DNA from: Catellatospora methionotrophica
GTDB taxonomy: Bacteria > Actinomycetota > Actinomycetes > Mycobacteriales > Micromonosporaceae
DNA: 64,000 bases
Direction: 5' to 3'
NCBI RefSeq assembly: GCF_011297335.1
Contig: NZ_JAAOTJ010000005.1
Coordinates: 1 to 64,000 of the forward strand
In this document: one piece after another, positions 35,291-47,003 of the stretch
Position numbering within the stretch: the stretch's first letter is position 1
How the letters are laid out: each line of letters begins with the position of its first letter
Program-made: the position numbers and the translations under genes
Notes under the pieces: model-generated
The model's database searches: none
What the model was told of the DNA's origin: nothing
The model's input: the letters and a program-made list of their open reading frames with translations, nothing else

Positions 35291-36166
35291 ATGGGTCCGC
35301 TCGGGAAAATCGTGTTGGGCGCCGCCGTCGTCGGCGCGGGCGCGCTGGCATACGGCACGCTGATCGAACGCAACTGGTTCACGCTGCGCCGCTACGACGT
35401 GCCGCTGCTCGCCCCGGAGGCCGAGCCGCTGCGGGTGCTGCACGTGTCCGACCTGCACCTGACACCCCGGCAACTGCGCAAGCAGCGCTGGGTACGCGAG
35501 CTGGCCGGGCTCGACCCCGACCTGGTCGTGGTGACCGGTGACAACATGGCCCACCCGGACGCGGTGCCCGGCGTGCTCGCCGCGTACGAGCCGCTGCTCG
35601 AACTGCCCGGCGCGTTCGTCTTCGGCTCGAACGACTACAGCGGCCCGGTGCTGAAGAACCCCTTCGGCTACTTCCGCGACGACCGTGACTACGAGCACGG
35701 CGTCGCACTGCCCTTCGAGGACCTGCGCGCGGCCTTCCTCGAAGCCGGCTGGGTCGACCTCAACAACAGCCGCGCCACGCTGAAGGCCGGCGGCCGCGTC
35801 GTCGACCTGGCGGGCGTCGACGACCCCCACATCGACTTGGACGCCTACCCCGCCGGACCGGCCGACCCGACCGCCGCGGTGCGCATCGCCCTCAGCCACG
35901 CGCCCGAGCCCCGGATCCTCGACGCGTTCGCCGCCGACGGCTTCGACCTGCTGCTCGCCGGGCACACCCACGGCGGCCAGGTCCGCGTGCCGGGCGTCGG
36001 GGCGCTGGTCACCAACTGCGGGCTGGACCGCAAGCTGGCCCGCGGGCTGCACCGCTGGGACCGGTCCTGGCTGCACGTGTCGGCCGGGCTGGGCACACAT
36101 CCGACGGCTCCGGTGCGCTTCGCCTGCCGCCCCGAGGCGACCCTGCTCACACTCATCCCACGCTGA
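35291..36166 (+). CDS. Calcineurin-like metallophosphoesterase, YkuE-type
   Basis: A 291-aa phosphoesterase with an N-terminal hydrophobic segment (about 5-22). Metal-binding motifs are in order: VSDLHL (about 51), VTGDN, GSNDY, SHAPEP and GHTHGGQ (about 224). Members of this group act on phospholipid-type or UDP-linked substrates at the membrane; the substrate here is unknown. The ATG at 35291 is preferred because the upstream 60 nt of open frame encode no family sequence. TACTCT lies 7-12 nt before it, consistent with a leaderless mRNA. It corresponds to Rv3683, the end of the conserved block. Confidence 0.88.
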   Translation: MGPLGKIVLGAAVVGAGALAYGTLIERNWFTLRRYDVPLLAPEAEPLRVLHVSDLHLTPRQLRKQRWVRELAGLDPDLVVVTGDNMAHPDAVPGVLAAYEPLLELPGAFVFGSNDYSGPVLKNPFGYFRDDRDYEHGVALPFEDLRAAFLEAGWVDLNNSRATLKAGGRVVDLAGVDDPHIDLDAYPAGPADPTAAVRIALSHAPEPRILDAFAADGFDLLLAGHTHGGQVRVPGVGALVTNCGLDRKLARGLHRWDRSWLHVSAGLGTHPTAPVRFACRPEATLLTLIPR

Positions 36167-36224
36167 GGGGGATACCCGTTTTGGAGCCGGGGACCGGGTC
36201 AGCTAGTATTTCGGAGCACCACTT

Positions 36225-36298
<74 letters not shown>

Positions 36299-36304
36299 CC
36301 GAGA

Positions 36305-36340
36305 GAAGGCCCAGGCCAGAGAAATCTGACCTGGGCCTTC
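36305..36340 (+). terminator. Hairpin after tRNA-Pro
   Basis: 16-nt arms with one mismatch (36305-36320 and 36325-36340) around a GAAA loop, 6 nt after the tRNA. Confidence 0.75.
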
Positions 36341-36419
36341 GGTGTATTCAGGGTCGGCTCCCTGCGTCCTTCGGTCTCAGCCGATCTCCCTGGTAGAGCG
36401 CCTGCCCTAGGATCGCCTG

Positions 36420-36992
36420 ATGTTCCAGCCGACGTACCCGATCCACACCACGCGGCTCGTCCTGCGCCCGATCACGCTGGACGACCTCGACGACGTGTAC
36501 GCGTGGCAGTCCCGCCCCGACGTCGTGCGCTGGATGCTCGGCGTCGGCCCGCGCACCCGGGAGCAGTCGCTGTCGTCGGTGGCCGCGATGGCGCGTGAGG
36601 ACGCCCTGAACGCGGTGGGCGACTGCCTGACCCTGGCCGTGACGACCGACGCCGGGGTGATCGGCACCGTCGAACTGGTCTGGCGCAGCGAAACCGACCG
36701 TACGGCCGAACTCGGCTACGTCTTCCACCCCGACCACGGCGGGCGCGGGCTGGCCACGGAGGCCGCCTCGGCGCTGCTGGACTGGGGCTTCGGCGAATTC
36801 GGCCTGCACCGGGTCTATGCCCGATGCCACGGCGGCAACGAGGCGTCGGCCCGGATGATGGCCCGGCTCGGTATGCGTCGCGAGGCCCACCACGTCGAGA
36901 GTTACCTGTTCGGCGGCGAATGGGCCGACCAGCTCACCTTCGCCGTCCTGGCCCGTGAATGGCGAGCCCGCGCCACTGCCCCTGACAGCTGA
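36420..36992 (+). CDS. GNAT-family N-acetyltransferase, RimJ/RimL type
   Basis: A 190-aa acetyltransferase. It starts TTRLVLRPITLDDLDDVYAW, as RimJ/RimL-like enzymes do. The acetyl-CoA pyrophosphate loop is in HPDHGGRGLATEA, followed by the HRVYARCHGGNEASARMMARLG segment, the usual motif B region. Such enzymes acetylate protein N-termini or small amines; the substrate is not evident. It is a single gene, with tRNA-Pro upstream and a long inverted repeat downstream. Confidence 0.9.
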   Translation: MFQPTYPIHTTRLVLRPITLDDLDDVYAWQSRPDVVRWMLGVGPRTREQSLSSVAAMAREDALNAVGDCLTLAVTTDAGVIGTVELVWRSETDRTAELGYVFHPDHGGRGLATEAASALLDWGFGEFGLHRVYARCHGGNEASARMMARLGMRREAHHVESYLFGGEWADQLTFAVLAREWRARATAPDS

Positions 36993-37374
36993 TCCCACCC
37001 CCGCCAGGCCCTTTCACGCACGCCTTCCGATGAAGATCGCTGTTCGAGGTCAAAACATGCGGCGTGACCTCATGTTTTGACCTCAAACGCCGATCTCCAA
37101 CCGGCACCCACCTCCGTAGGCGCACCGCAGCAGCAGAATTCACCCGAACGGGTGACGTGTCGCTGGCCGGGACCGTTCAGTCACGCCGAGTGACGCGCCG
37201 TTGGACACCGTCATCCGTCGATGATCAGTGCTTATCGTCGCCGGTGTCCCATTCAGCGGGACGAGGAGGCGGGGATCACCTCGACCTGGACCGGTGAGCA
37301 GGGCACGGATGCCCACTCAACCGATGGTCACGCTGGGCGAACGATTTTCATAATGGCCGTTGTACCTGCCTACG
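36993..37374. other. 382-nt non-coding region
   Basis: Contains the inverted repeat at 37035-37095 and a short palindrome TCACCCG-AA-CGGGTGA (37140-37155) that could be an operator for the GAF/GGDEF gene. No gene is supportable. Confidence 0.55.
37035..37095. repeat. Long imperfect inverted repeat
   Basis: 25-nt arms (37035-37059 and 37071-37095) with about four mismatches confined to the outer part; the inner GAGGTCAAAACATG/CATGTTTTGACCTC pairs perfectly. It is AT-richer than its surroundings and starts 43 nt after the acetyltransferase stop. It is unlike the other repeat families here. Confidence 0.85.
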
Positions 37375-38886
37375 GTGAGTAAGCTTGGCCGCCGTAAGCC
37401 CCTTACCCTCGACCAAAGAGCGAAATCCTGCCCCGTGCCCCTTCCTCGCATCATTGATGATGTCTCCGCAGCACTGCGAACCTCCCGCAGCGCGGTTGAA
37501 GCCTGCAACGTCACGGTCTCCGTGCTCAGCCGGCACACCCCCGCCCTGATCGAGGCGCTGCTGCACGTGAAGGACCAGCTCCGGTGCGTCTCGGCGAGCG
37601 GCGCATGGCAGGTGTTCTCCGCCGTCCCGCTGGGGCACGGCGTGGTCGGCCGGGTGTACGCCAGCGGCAAGCCCGTCACCATCCTCGACGTCGCCAACGA
37701 CCCGGACTACATCCGGCTCGGGCCGCCGATCACCTCGGAGATCTGCGCGCCGATCATCGACCGCACCGGGCACCCGGTCGGTGTGATCAACGCCGAGTGG
37801 GCCGAGGCACAGCCGCTGGACGGGTGGGAGGAGACCCTCACCGAGGCCGGGCGGCTGCTCGGGGCACGCCTGAGTGAGCTCGGCGGGCCGCCCGCCGAGA
37901 CCCGCAGCGAGCAGCTGCTACGCCACGCGCTCGCGCTCACCAACGCCGAGACCGACGCCGAGGTGCTGCTCCGCGCCTGCCGCGCGGCACGTGAGGTGAC
38001 CGGCCTTGCCGCCGCCGTGCTGCTGCGGCCCGCCCCGGACCTGCTGCCCGAGGAGCAGGAGCTGCGGGTGGTCGTCGCGGCCAGCTCACCGGAGCCCCGC
38101 GACCGGCCACTGGTCGCCCGGCTGGGGCAGATCGAACCGGACCGGCTCGCCGCGCTGCTCGACGAGGCCTGCCGGTACGGCGCGTCGTACACCCTGGGTG
38201 ATCCGGCGGTGCTGGACGCCCGGGGCTTCGAGGCGCTGACGGCCGCCGGGGTGCGCACCATGATCGCGGTGCCGCTCGGCGCGGGCACGCCTGTGGTGTC
38301 CTCGTCGGTCGGTGCGCTGGTGGTGCTGGACGAGACCGCGATCGTGCCGGACAGCGCGCTGGTGAACCTGCTGGAGTTGCTGGCGGCGCAGGCGAGCACG
38401 TGCCTGGAGAAGCTGACCACGCTGCGCCGCCTGCACGTGCAGGCCAACTCCGATCCGCTGACCGGCCTGCGGCACGGCGGGCCGTTCGGGGACCGCCTCG
38501 CCAACGCGACGCCGGGCCGGACCGCGCTGCTCGCGATCGACATCGACGAGTTCAAGGCGGTCAACGACACGCTCGGCCATGCGGCGGGCGACCGGGTGCT
38601 GGTGCAGATGGCCGTCGCGCTGCAGCAGGCGCTGCGGCTCGGCGACGAGTTGTTCCGGGTGGGCGGCGACGAGTTCGTGGCGGTGATCGACGTGCCCAGT
38701 GCCGCGGAGGCACTGCTGGTCGCCGAGCGCCTGGTCGCGGCGGCACGGGCGACCGGGCGAACGATCAGCGTCGGCGTGGCCGTGCAGGGCGAGCTGGAGC
38801 CGCCGGAGGCCGCGATGTACCGCGCCGACCAGGCGCTGTACGCCGTGAAGCGCAACGGCCGCAACGGCGTGCGCCTCGCCCCGTAG
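37375..38886 (+). CDS. GAF-GAF-GGDEF diguanylate cyclase
   Basis: About 503 aa. A GAF-type domain covers roughly residues 45-165 and a second GAF-like domain 180-335. A GGDEF domain follows at 350-500, with the intact active-site motif RVGGDEF (about 430). An RxxD inhibitory site (RLGD) sits five residues before it, so it should make c-di-GMP and be product-inhibited. No EAL or TM segments are seen, so it is a cytoplasmic sensor. The start is uncertain: GTG at 37375 is chosen, TTG at 37360 or GTG at 37438 are possible, and none has a clear ribosome-binding site. A family 2 inverted repeat follows the stop. Confidence 0.85.
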   Translation: MSKLGRRKPLTLDQRAKSCPVPLPRIIDDVSAALRTSRSAVEACNVTVSVLSRHTPALIEALLHVKDQLRCVSASGAWQVFSAVPLGHGVVGRVYASGKPVTILDVANDPDYIRLGPPITSEICAPIIDRTGHPVGVINAEWAEAQPLDGWEETLTEAGRLLGARLSELGGPPAETRSEQLLRHALALTNAETDAEVLLRACRAAREVTGLAAAVLLRPAPDLLPEEQELRVVVAASSPEPRDRPLVARLGQIEPDRLAALLDEACRYGASYTLGDPAVLDARGFEALTAAGVRTMIAVPLGAGTPVVSSSVGALVVLDETAIVPDSALVNLLELLAAQASTCLEKLTTLRRLHVQANSDPLTGLRHGGPFGDRLANATPGRTALLAIDIDEFKAVNDTLGHAAGDRVLVQMAVALQQALRLGDELFRVGGDEFVAVIDVPSAAEALLVAERLVAAARATGRTISVGVAVQGELEPPEAAMYRADQALYAVKRNGRNGVRLAP

Positions 38887-38904
38887 CGGCGCTGCCAGGA
38901 CGTG

Positions 38905-38950
38905 AGGAAGGGCACCTTCCAACGCGGAGCGTCAAGAAGGTGCCCTTCCT
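38905..38950. repeat. Inverted repeat, family 2 copy A
   Basis: Perfect 15-bp arms AGGAAGGGCACCTTC (38905-38919) and GAAGGTGCCCTTCCT (38936-38950) with a 16-nt loop, between the convergent GGDEF gene and asd. The same arm recurs at 44370-44415. Confidence 0.9.
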
Positions 38951-38959
38951 GCGTACGGG

Positions 38960-40023
38960 TCAGTGGCGCAGCTCGGTGGCCAGTAGTTCGGCGATCTGGG
39001 CGGTGTTGAGGGCGGCGCCCTTGCGGAGGTTGTCGCCGGTCACGAAGAAGTCCAGGGCGCGGGGGTCGTCGACGGCGCGGCGGATGCGGCCGACCCAGGA
39101 CGGGTCGGTGCCGACGGCGTCGATGGGCATGGGGAACTCGCCCGCCGCGGGGTCGTCGACGACGATCACGCCGGGTGCGCCCTGCAGCACCTCGCGGGCG
39201 CCCATGGCGTCGACCTCGGAGCCGAAGACGGCGTGTACGGCGACCGAGTGGCCGGTGACCACCGGGACGCGTACGCACGTCGCGCTGACCTTCAGATCGG
39301 GCAGGCCCAGGATCTTGCGGGTCTCGTTGCGCATCTTCAGTTCCTCGCTGGACCAGCCGCCGTCCTTGAGGGAACCGGCGAACGGCACCACGTTCAGCGC
39401 GACGGGTGCGGCGAACGGGCCCAGGTCGTCGCCGACGGCGTGCCGCACGTTGCCGGGCCGCGTGCCGAGGACCCGGTCCCCGGCGATCTTCGCGATCTGG
39501 TCGTGCAGCGTGTCCACGCCGACCTGCCCGGCCCCGGAGACGGCCTGGTACGAGGCCAGCACCAGCTCCTTGAGGCCGTACGCGTTGTGCAGCGGGGCGA
39601 TCGCCACGATCATCGCCAGGGTGGTGCAGTTGGCGTTGGCGATGATGCCCTTGGGCCGGTTGCGCACCTGGGCGGGGTTGATCTCGGGGACGACCAGGGG
39701 CACGTCGGGGTCCATCCGGAACGCGCCGGAGTTGTCGACCGCGATCACGCCGCGGGCCGCCGCGATCGGCGCCCAGTAGGCGGAGACCTCGTCGGGCACG
39801 TCGAACATGGCGACGTCGACGCCGTCGAACGCGTCCTCGGTGAGCGCGACGACCTCGATCTCCTCGCCGCGTACGGGCAGGCGGCGGCCTGCCGAGCGGG
39901 CGGAGGCGATGAGCCGGATCTCGCCCCACACGTTGCGGCGGTTGCTGAGGATGTCGAGCATCACCGTGCCGACCGCGCCGGTGGCGCCCACGACGGCGAG
40001 AGTGGGCAGCTTATGGGTCATGG

Positions 40024-40027
<4 letters not shown>
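38960..40027 (-). CDS. asd: Aspartate-semialdehyde dehydrogenase
   Basis: Reduces aspartyl-4-phosphate to the semialdehyde, the second step toward lysine/DAP, threonine, methionine and isoleucine. The 355-aa sequence has the NADP-binding [11 protein letters not shown] near the N-terminus, the catalytic Cys in NANCTT (about 134), and an [13 protein letters not shown] segment with substrate-binding residues. The GTG at 40027 overlaps the lysC stop (GTGA), so the two enzymes of consecutive steps are translationally coupled. ATG at 40021 is an alternative start. Confidence 0.97.
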
Positions 40028-41289
<1,262 letters not shown>

Positions 41290-41586
41290 GGTTGCACGGC
41301 TCCTCTCCACCTCAGGGACTAAGGACGCTTCAGCTTAGCGGCGGCTCCGGCCGCCCCGGTCGGGTCGATCCCAGCTGTCGGGCAGCGCGCCCCGGGAAGT
41401 CCGAGATCCTCTTTCGTACGGCGGCTCGCACCGTGCAGTCGCCCGCCTCCTCCGCATCGCCGCCGCAGGATTTAACGGCTGTGACGCGCACCACAGACCG
41501 GGGGTTTCCTGGGCCGCGGCCGATCATGCGCGGATCGGGGCGCGTCATGGGCGGAGTTCGTGCCGCGCAGGGTAAAGAATGGGCGC
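41290..41586. other. Divergent intergenic region lysC / lipoprotein gene
   Basis: About 300 nt without a gene. A TAAAGA hexamer (41573-41578) lies just ahead of the lipoprotein GTG and would fit a leaderless transcript. Nothing else recognised. Confidence 0.4.
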
Positions 41587-42363
41587 GTGCGCCGGGCTGT
41601 CCTCTCCCTCTGTCTCATCGCCGCCTGCTGGTCGGTGTCCGCCTGTGGTGGCGACACGCCGGAGACGGCGGCGTCGTCGGCCGCCCCGCGGTCCACCGTC
41701 GCGGCCATGCCGACCGAGCCGCGGGCACAGCTCGCCGCCCGCGCGGCCGCCGCCAAGGACCTGCGGCAGGTGGCCGCGTACACCTTCAAGAGCCCGAAAC
41801 GGCCGGACCGCCGGGTGGTCGTCACCCGCGCCCAGGACGGCACCTGGCGCATCGACGTGCCCGGCGGCGCGCACAGCGGCGCGGTCGACATCGCGCTGGT
41901 CTTCGCGGGCAACGCGCTGCACCAGTGCGCGCTGGCCGCGGGCAACCACCCGTACTCGGGGTGCGTGAGGATCGCGGGGGCGCTGCCCGCCAAGGCCGAT
42001 CTGAAGATCCAGCACCTGATCACGGACTGGCAGAACATGCTCACCGACCGGCGGCTCGCGCTCGCGGTGGCCGAGGTCGCCCCGCTGCCCGGGGCCCGCG
42101 GCACGTGCTACTCGGTGGAGTCCTCGGCGGCCAGCATGACGCTGCCGCTGGACGCGGGCATCTACTGCTACGAGATCGACGGCACGCTCACCGCCGCCAA
42201 GGTCGCCTTCGGCACGCTGCTGCTGGAGGGCACGCCCGGCCTCGCCCCGCCTTCGGTGCAGCTCCCGGGGCCGGTCGTGCCCGGCAACCCGCTCCCGCTG
42301 ACCGCGCCGCCGTCCCCGAAACCGTCCCCCAGCACCTCGGCCTCCCCGTCCCCCAAGGCCTGA
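41587..42363 (+). CDS. Putative lipoprotein of unknown function
   Basis: A 258-aa secreted protein. Its signal peptide ends in the lipobox SVSAC (Cys20). The mature part has four more Cys (HQCALAAGN, SGCVRI, GTCYSVE, GIYCYEI), suggesting two disulfides, and resembles LppX/LprG-type or DUF-type folds only loosely. The C-terminus is a Pro/Ser/Thr tail. GTG at 41587 is chosen; the frame is open 27 nt further upstream. No family is recognised. It is divergent from lysC and upstream of the leuA leader. Confidence 0.75.
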   Translation: MRRAVLSLCLIAACWSVSACGGDTPETAASSAAPRSTVAAMPTEPRAQLAARAAAAKDLRQVAAYTFKSPKRPDRRVVVTRAQDGTWRIDVPGGAHSGAVDIALVFAGNALHQCALAAGNHPYSGCVRIAGALPAKADLKIQHLITDWQNMLTDRRLALAVAEVAPLPGARGTCYSVESSAASMTLPLDAGIYCYEIDGTLTAAKVAFGTLLLEGTPGLAPPSVQLPGPVVPGNPLPLTAPPSPKPSPSTSASPSPKA

Positions 42364-42421
42364 CCAGCGGGACCCGCGTCCCACTGGGCGGACTTCCGGG
42401 CACGACGGCGATCCGTGGGCG

Positions 42422-42502
42422 TAGAGTCGTCGACATCATGTGCTGCGTGAGCCTCCTGCTTCGCCGCCGCGACGAGGTCTGACCGACCGGCACCTCGTCG
42501 CG
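42422..42502 (+). promoter_or_regulatory. Candidate leucine-responsive leader (promoter, leader peptide, hairpin) for leuA
   Basis: A TAGAGT -10-like hexamer (42422-42427) is followed by a short reading frame at 42438-42482 encoding MCCVSLLLRRRDEV. Three consecutive Leu codons (CTC CTG CTT) and two Cys codons stand just ahead of an 11-bp perfect hairpin (42468-42478 with 42492-42502) whose loop holds the stop codon. This is the layout of ribosome-mediated attenuation, and LEU-type leaders upstream of leuA have been described in actinobacteria. The regulatory role is inferred. Confidence 0.65.
42438..42482 (+). CDS. Leader peptide upstream of leuA (14 aa)
   Basis: Encodes MCCVSLLLRRRDEV. It starts about 10 nt after a -10-like element, so it may be translated from a nearly leaderless message. 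The run of Leu codons makes it a sensor of charged tRNA-Leu; the Cys pair could add cysteine sensing. Confidence 0.6.
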   Translation: MCCVSLLLRRRDEV

Positions 42503-42581
42503 GAGTAGCGACGTGCGCTCGCCCGCTGGTCCCTCACGTTCCTGGTTGACCGAGAAGTTGCCGGTTCAACGAATCTGATGA

Positions 42582-44360
<1,779 letters not shown>

Positions 44361-44369
44361 TCGCAATCG

Positions 44370-44415
44370 AAGGAAGGGCACCTTCCTAACATCCGTTAGG
44401 ACGGTGCCCTTCCTT
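44370..44415. repeat. Inverted repeat, family 2 copy B
   Basis: 21-nt arms (44370-44390 and 44395-44415) with one mismatch and a 4-nt loop, sharing AGGAAGGGCACCTTCC with copy A at 38905. It lies 9 nt after leuA, between convergent leuA and the MFS gene. Confidence 0.92.
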
Positions 44416-44466
44416 CTGCTTGTGAAGTGGACCGCGGGCTGCTTGTGGAGTGGACCGCCGGCCGGA

Positions 44467-45933
44467 TCAGGGGCAGCGGCCCCGTTGGATGACCTGCGGG
44501 AGGGCGGCGGTGGGGGGTTCACGGTCCAGGCGGACCCTGCCGCACACGAACAGGGCCAGCACGGCCGCCACGACCATCGCGCCGGCGCACCACATCCCGG
44601 CGTCGTGGAACGCCACGCCCAGGGCGGCCCCGTTCTCGTACTCCTCGCCCGACAGGCCCACGACCAGCGGCAGCGCCGCCACGGCGAGCAGCGAACCGGC
44701 CCGTGCCGCCGTGTTGTTGACGCCGCTGGCCACCCCCGCGAACCGCACCTCGACGGCGGACAGCACGGACGCGGTCAGCGGTGCGACGAGCAGCGTCAGC
44801 CCGACACCGAAGATGAGCACGCCGGGCAGGATCCCGGTCCAGTAGTTCACCCCGGGCGTGATGCCACGGATCAGCATCATCCCGGCCGCGCAGCACAGCG
44901 GACCGATGGTCAGCTGCACCTTCGGGCCGAACTTCGTGGCCGCCGCGCCCGACAGCTCCGAGCCGACCAGCATGACCAGGGTCATCGGCAGGGTGGCCAG
45001 GCCCGCCTCCAGGGCGTCGTAGCCGAGCCCGGTCTGCAGGTAGATGACGAGCAGGAAGAAGAAGCCGCCGAACGCGCCGTACGCCAGCACCGTGTAGAGG
45101 TTGAGCACGGAGAACACGCGCGAGCTGAACAGCCGCAGCGGCATCATCGCGCCCATCGCGCGGGCCCGCTCGACCAGCAGGAATGCGACCGCCCCGGCCA
45201 GCCCGACCACGAACCCGCCGAGCACCGGCAGCGACACGAAGCCCCGCTCCGGCCAGGCGATCAGGGCGTACGTGACACCGCCCAGCGCGGCCGCGCCCAG
45301 CAGCGCCCCGGCGACGTCGAAGTGGTGCGCCGTCGCGGTGTTGCGGCTCTCCGGCACGTACACCTTGCACAGCCAGACGACGGCCGCCGCCAGCGGCAGG
45401 TTGATCAGGAAGATCCAGCGCCAGGACACCTGGTCTATCAGCACACCGCCGACGAACGGGCCCAGGGCCGTCGTGGTGCCCGCCAGCCCGGACCAGGCGC
45501 CGATCGCGCGGGCCCGGTCCCCTTCCCGGAACGAGGACTGCAGCAGCGCCAGCGACCCCGGTGCCAGCAGCGCCCCGCCGATGCCCTGCACCACCCGGGC
45601 GGCGATCAGCGTCTCGACGTTCGGCGCGATCCCGCACACCAGCGAGGCCAGGGTGAACCAGACGACGCCGGTGACGAATATCCGACGCCGTCCGAGGTGG
45701 TCGCCCAGCGCGCCGCCGAGCAGCACGAAAGCGGCCAGGGTCAGGGTGTATCCGTTGATCACCCACTGCAGCTGGGCCAGGCTCGCGCCCAGCTCCCGCC
45801 CGAGCGTCGGCAACGCGACGTTGACCACGGTGGAGTCGAGGAACGCCATGCCGGAGGCCAGCACCGCCGCGGCGAGCGTGCCCCGCCCGGCGGCGCTGCT
45901 CAGGCGTAGTCCTGTCGTCTCCATTCCGTCCAT
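44467..45933 (-). CDS. MFS drug exporter, DHA2/EmrB (14-TM) family
   Basis: A 488-aa permease with about 14 hydrophobic helices. The signature of the DHA2 group, LDSTVVNVALP, is in TM1, with LGGALGDHLGRRR (motif A) in loop 2-3 and ARVVQGIGGALLAPGSLALL after it. It should export a hydrophobic compound in exchange for protons. No TetR-type regulator adjoins it, so the substrate cannot be guessed. ATG 45933 is chosen; ATG 45924 is in frame and possible. It is divergent from the nuclease gene. Confidence 0.9.
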   Translation of the reverse strand: MDGMETTGLRLSSAAGRGTLAAAVLASGMAFLDSTVVNVALPTLGRELGASLAQLQWVINGYTLTLAAFVLLGGALGDHLGRRRIFVTGVVWFTLASLVCGIAPNVETLIAARVVQGIGGALLAPGSLALLQSSFREGDRARAIGAWSGLAGTTTALGPFVGGVLIDQVSWRWIFLINLPLAAAVVWLCKVYVPESRNTATAHHFDVAGALLGAAALGGVTYALIAWPERGFVSLPVLGGFVVGLAGAVAFLLVERARAMGAMMPLRLFSSRVFSVLNLYTVLAYGAFGGFFFLLVIYLQTGLGYDALEAGLATLPMTLVMLVGSELSGAAATKFGPKVQLTIGPLCCAAGMMLIRGITPGVNYWTGILPGVLIFGVGLTLLVAPLTASVLSAVEVRFAGVASGVNNTAARAGSLLAVAALPLVVGLSGEEYENGAALGVAFHDAGMWCAGAMVVAAVLALFVCGRVRLDREPPTAALPQVIQRGRCP

Positions 45934-46018
45934 TGTCGTCCCGCGGGCCGCGCCGCGCGCGGGAACGCGAAGGTGAGGGATACGTGGTGATGGTGAGGAC
46001 TGCTCGTATGGTGAGCGG

Positions 46019-46696
46019 GTGCGATCCCCCAAACCCCCCAGACGTACCAGAATTCTCCTACTCCTGGTGGCGGCCGTCGCGGCCGCCGCGACCACGGCAT
46101 GCGACCCGGTCGACAGCGGTCCCGGCAGCCCGGCGGGGCCCGGTGGCGTCAACGTCGACCCGAACGCGGGCAGCAACGCGCTCGCGTCGCTGTCCAACCT
46201 GAAGGTCGCCACCGCGCGGCCGATGACCGGCTACACGCGGGAGAAGTTCCCGCACTGGAACAAGGCCGGGTCCAACTGCGACGTGCGCGACACCGTGCTC
46301 GCCCGCGACGGCAAGAACATCAAGCTCAGCGGCTGCAACGTCACCGGCGGCGAGTGGTCCAGCGTGTACGACGGCCTCAAGACCACCGACCCGCTCAAGG
46401 TCGACATCGACCACATGGTGCCGCTGGCCAACGCGTGGCGCTCCGGCGCCGACGACTGGACCAACGAGAAGCGCTCGCAGTTCGCCAACGACCTGGAGCG
46501 GCCGCAGCTGTTCGCGGTGTCGGCGACCAGCAACCGGTCCAAGGGCGACCAGGACCCGTCGACCTGGAAACCGCCATCGAAGGACTACTGGTGCACCTAT
46601 GCGCAACAATGGATCACGGTGAAGACCTACTGGAAACTCACCGTGACCACGGCCGAGAAGGCCGCCCTGACCGACATGCTGGGGTTGTGTGCATGA
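46019..46696 (+). CDS. Secreted HNH-type nuclease lipoprotein (GmrSD C-terminal/DUF1524-like)
   Basis: A 225-aa exported protein. Basic N-terminus, hydrophobic core and a lipobox-like ATTAC (Cys28). The mature domain has the HNH-like core VDIDHMVPLANAWRSGA, then FANDLERPQLFAVSATSNRSKGDQDP and a final W-rich part with CTYAQQW, the pattern of actinobacterial secreted HNH endonucleases related to DUF1524. It would cut extracellular DNA for nutrient use or competition. The start is GTG at 46019. Two further Cys (SNCD, SGCN) may form a disulfide. No immunity gene is evident; the 81-aa product downstream is only a positional candidate. Confidence 0.85.
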   Translation: MRSPKPPRRTRILLLLVAAVAAAATTACDPVDSGPGSPAGPGGVNVDPNAGSNALASLSNLKVATARPMTGYTREKFPHWNKAGSNCDVRDTVLARDGKNIKLSGCNVTGGEWSSVYDGLKTTDPLKVDIDHMVPLANAWRSGADDWTNEKRSQFANDLERPQLFAVSATSNRSKGDQDPSTWKPPSKDYWCTYAQQWITVKTYWKLTVTTAEKAALTDMLGLCA

Positions 46697-46757
46697 GTGT
46701 GTGTGGCGAGCGAAGCACCGGCCCCCATGCTGCGGACGCGCGTAGCGGGTTCGTGGC

Positions 46758-47003
46758 ATGAGCGAGCTGATCACGAACATCGTCGCCGGGCCTGGCGGGG
46801 TCATGACCGACGAGGTGGGCGTGGTCACCGGTGAGCTGACGCTCGCCACGGAGCCGGCCGGTGACGGCACCGTCCGGCTCCGCGTGCAGTACCTGGGCGC
46901 CGAGGAGTGGTACACGGTGACCGGCGCGACCGTGCCGGTCACCGACCCCGCCCAGGCCCTGCACGCGCTGGCCGTGGGCCTGCTCAACCGGCCCGAGGGC
47001 TAG
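46758..47003 (+). CDS. Small conserved-looking protein (81 aa), function unknown
   Basis: Begins MSELITNIVAGPGGVMTDEVG and ends ALAVGLLNRPEG. Short beta strands alternate with turns (GELTLATEP, VRLRVQYLGAEEWYTVTGA), with no signal peptide or TM. Codon use matches neighbours and the length is real for the family-less small proteins of actinomycetes. Its stop codon TAG lies in the palindrome CTAG shared with the stop of the convergent surface-protein gene. It follows the nuclease gene by 61 nt. Confidence 0.7.
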   Translation: MSELITNIVAGPGGVMTDEVGVVTGELTLATEPAGDGTVRLRVQYLGAEEWYTVTGATVPVTDPAQALHALAVGLLNRPEG

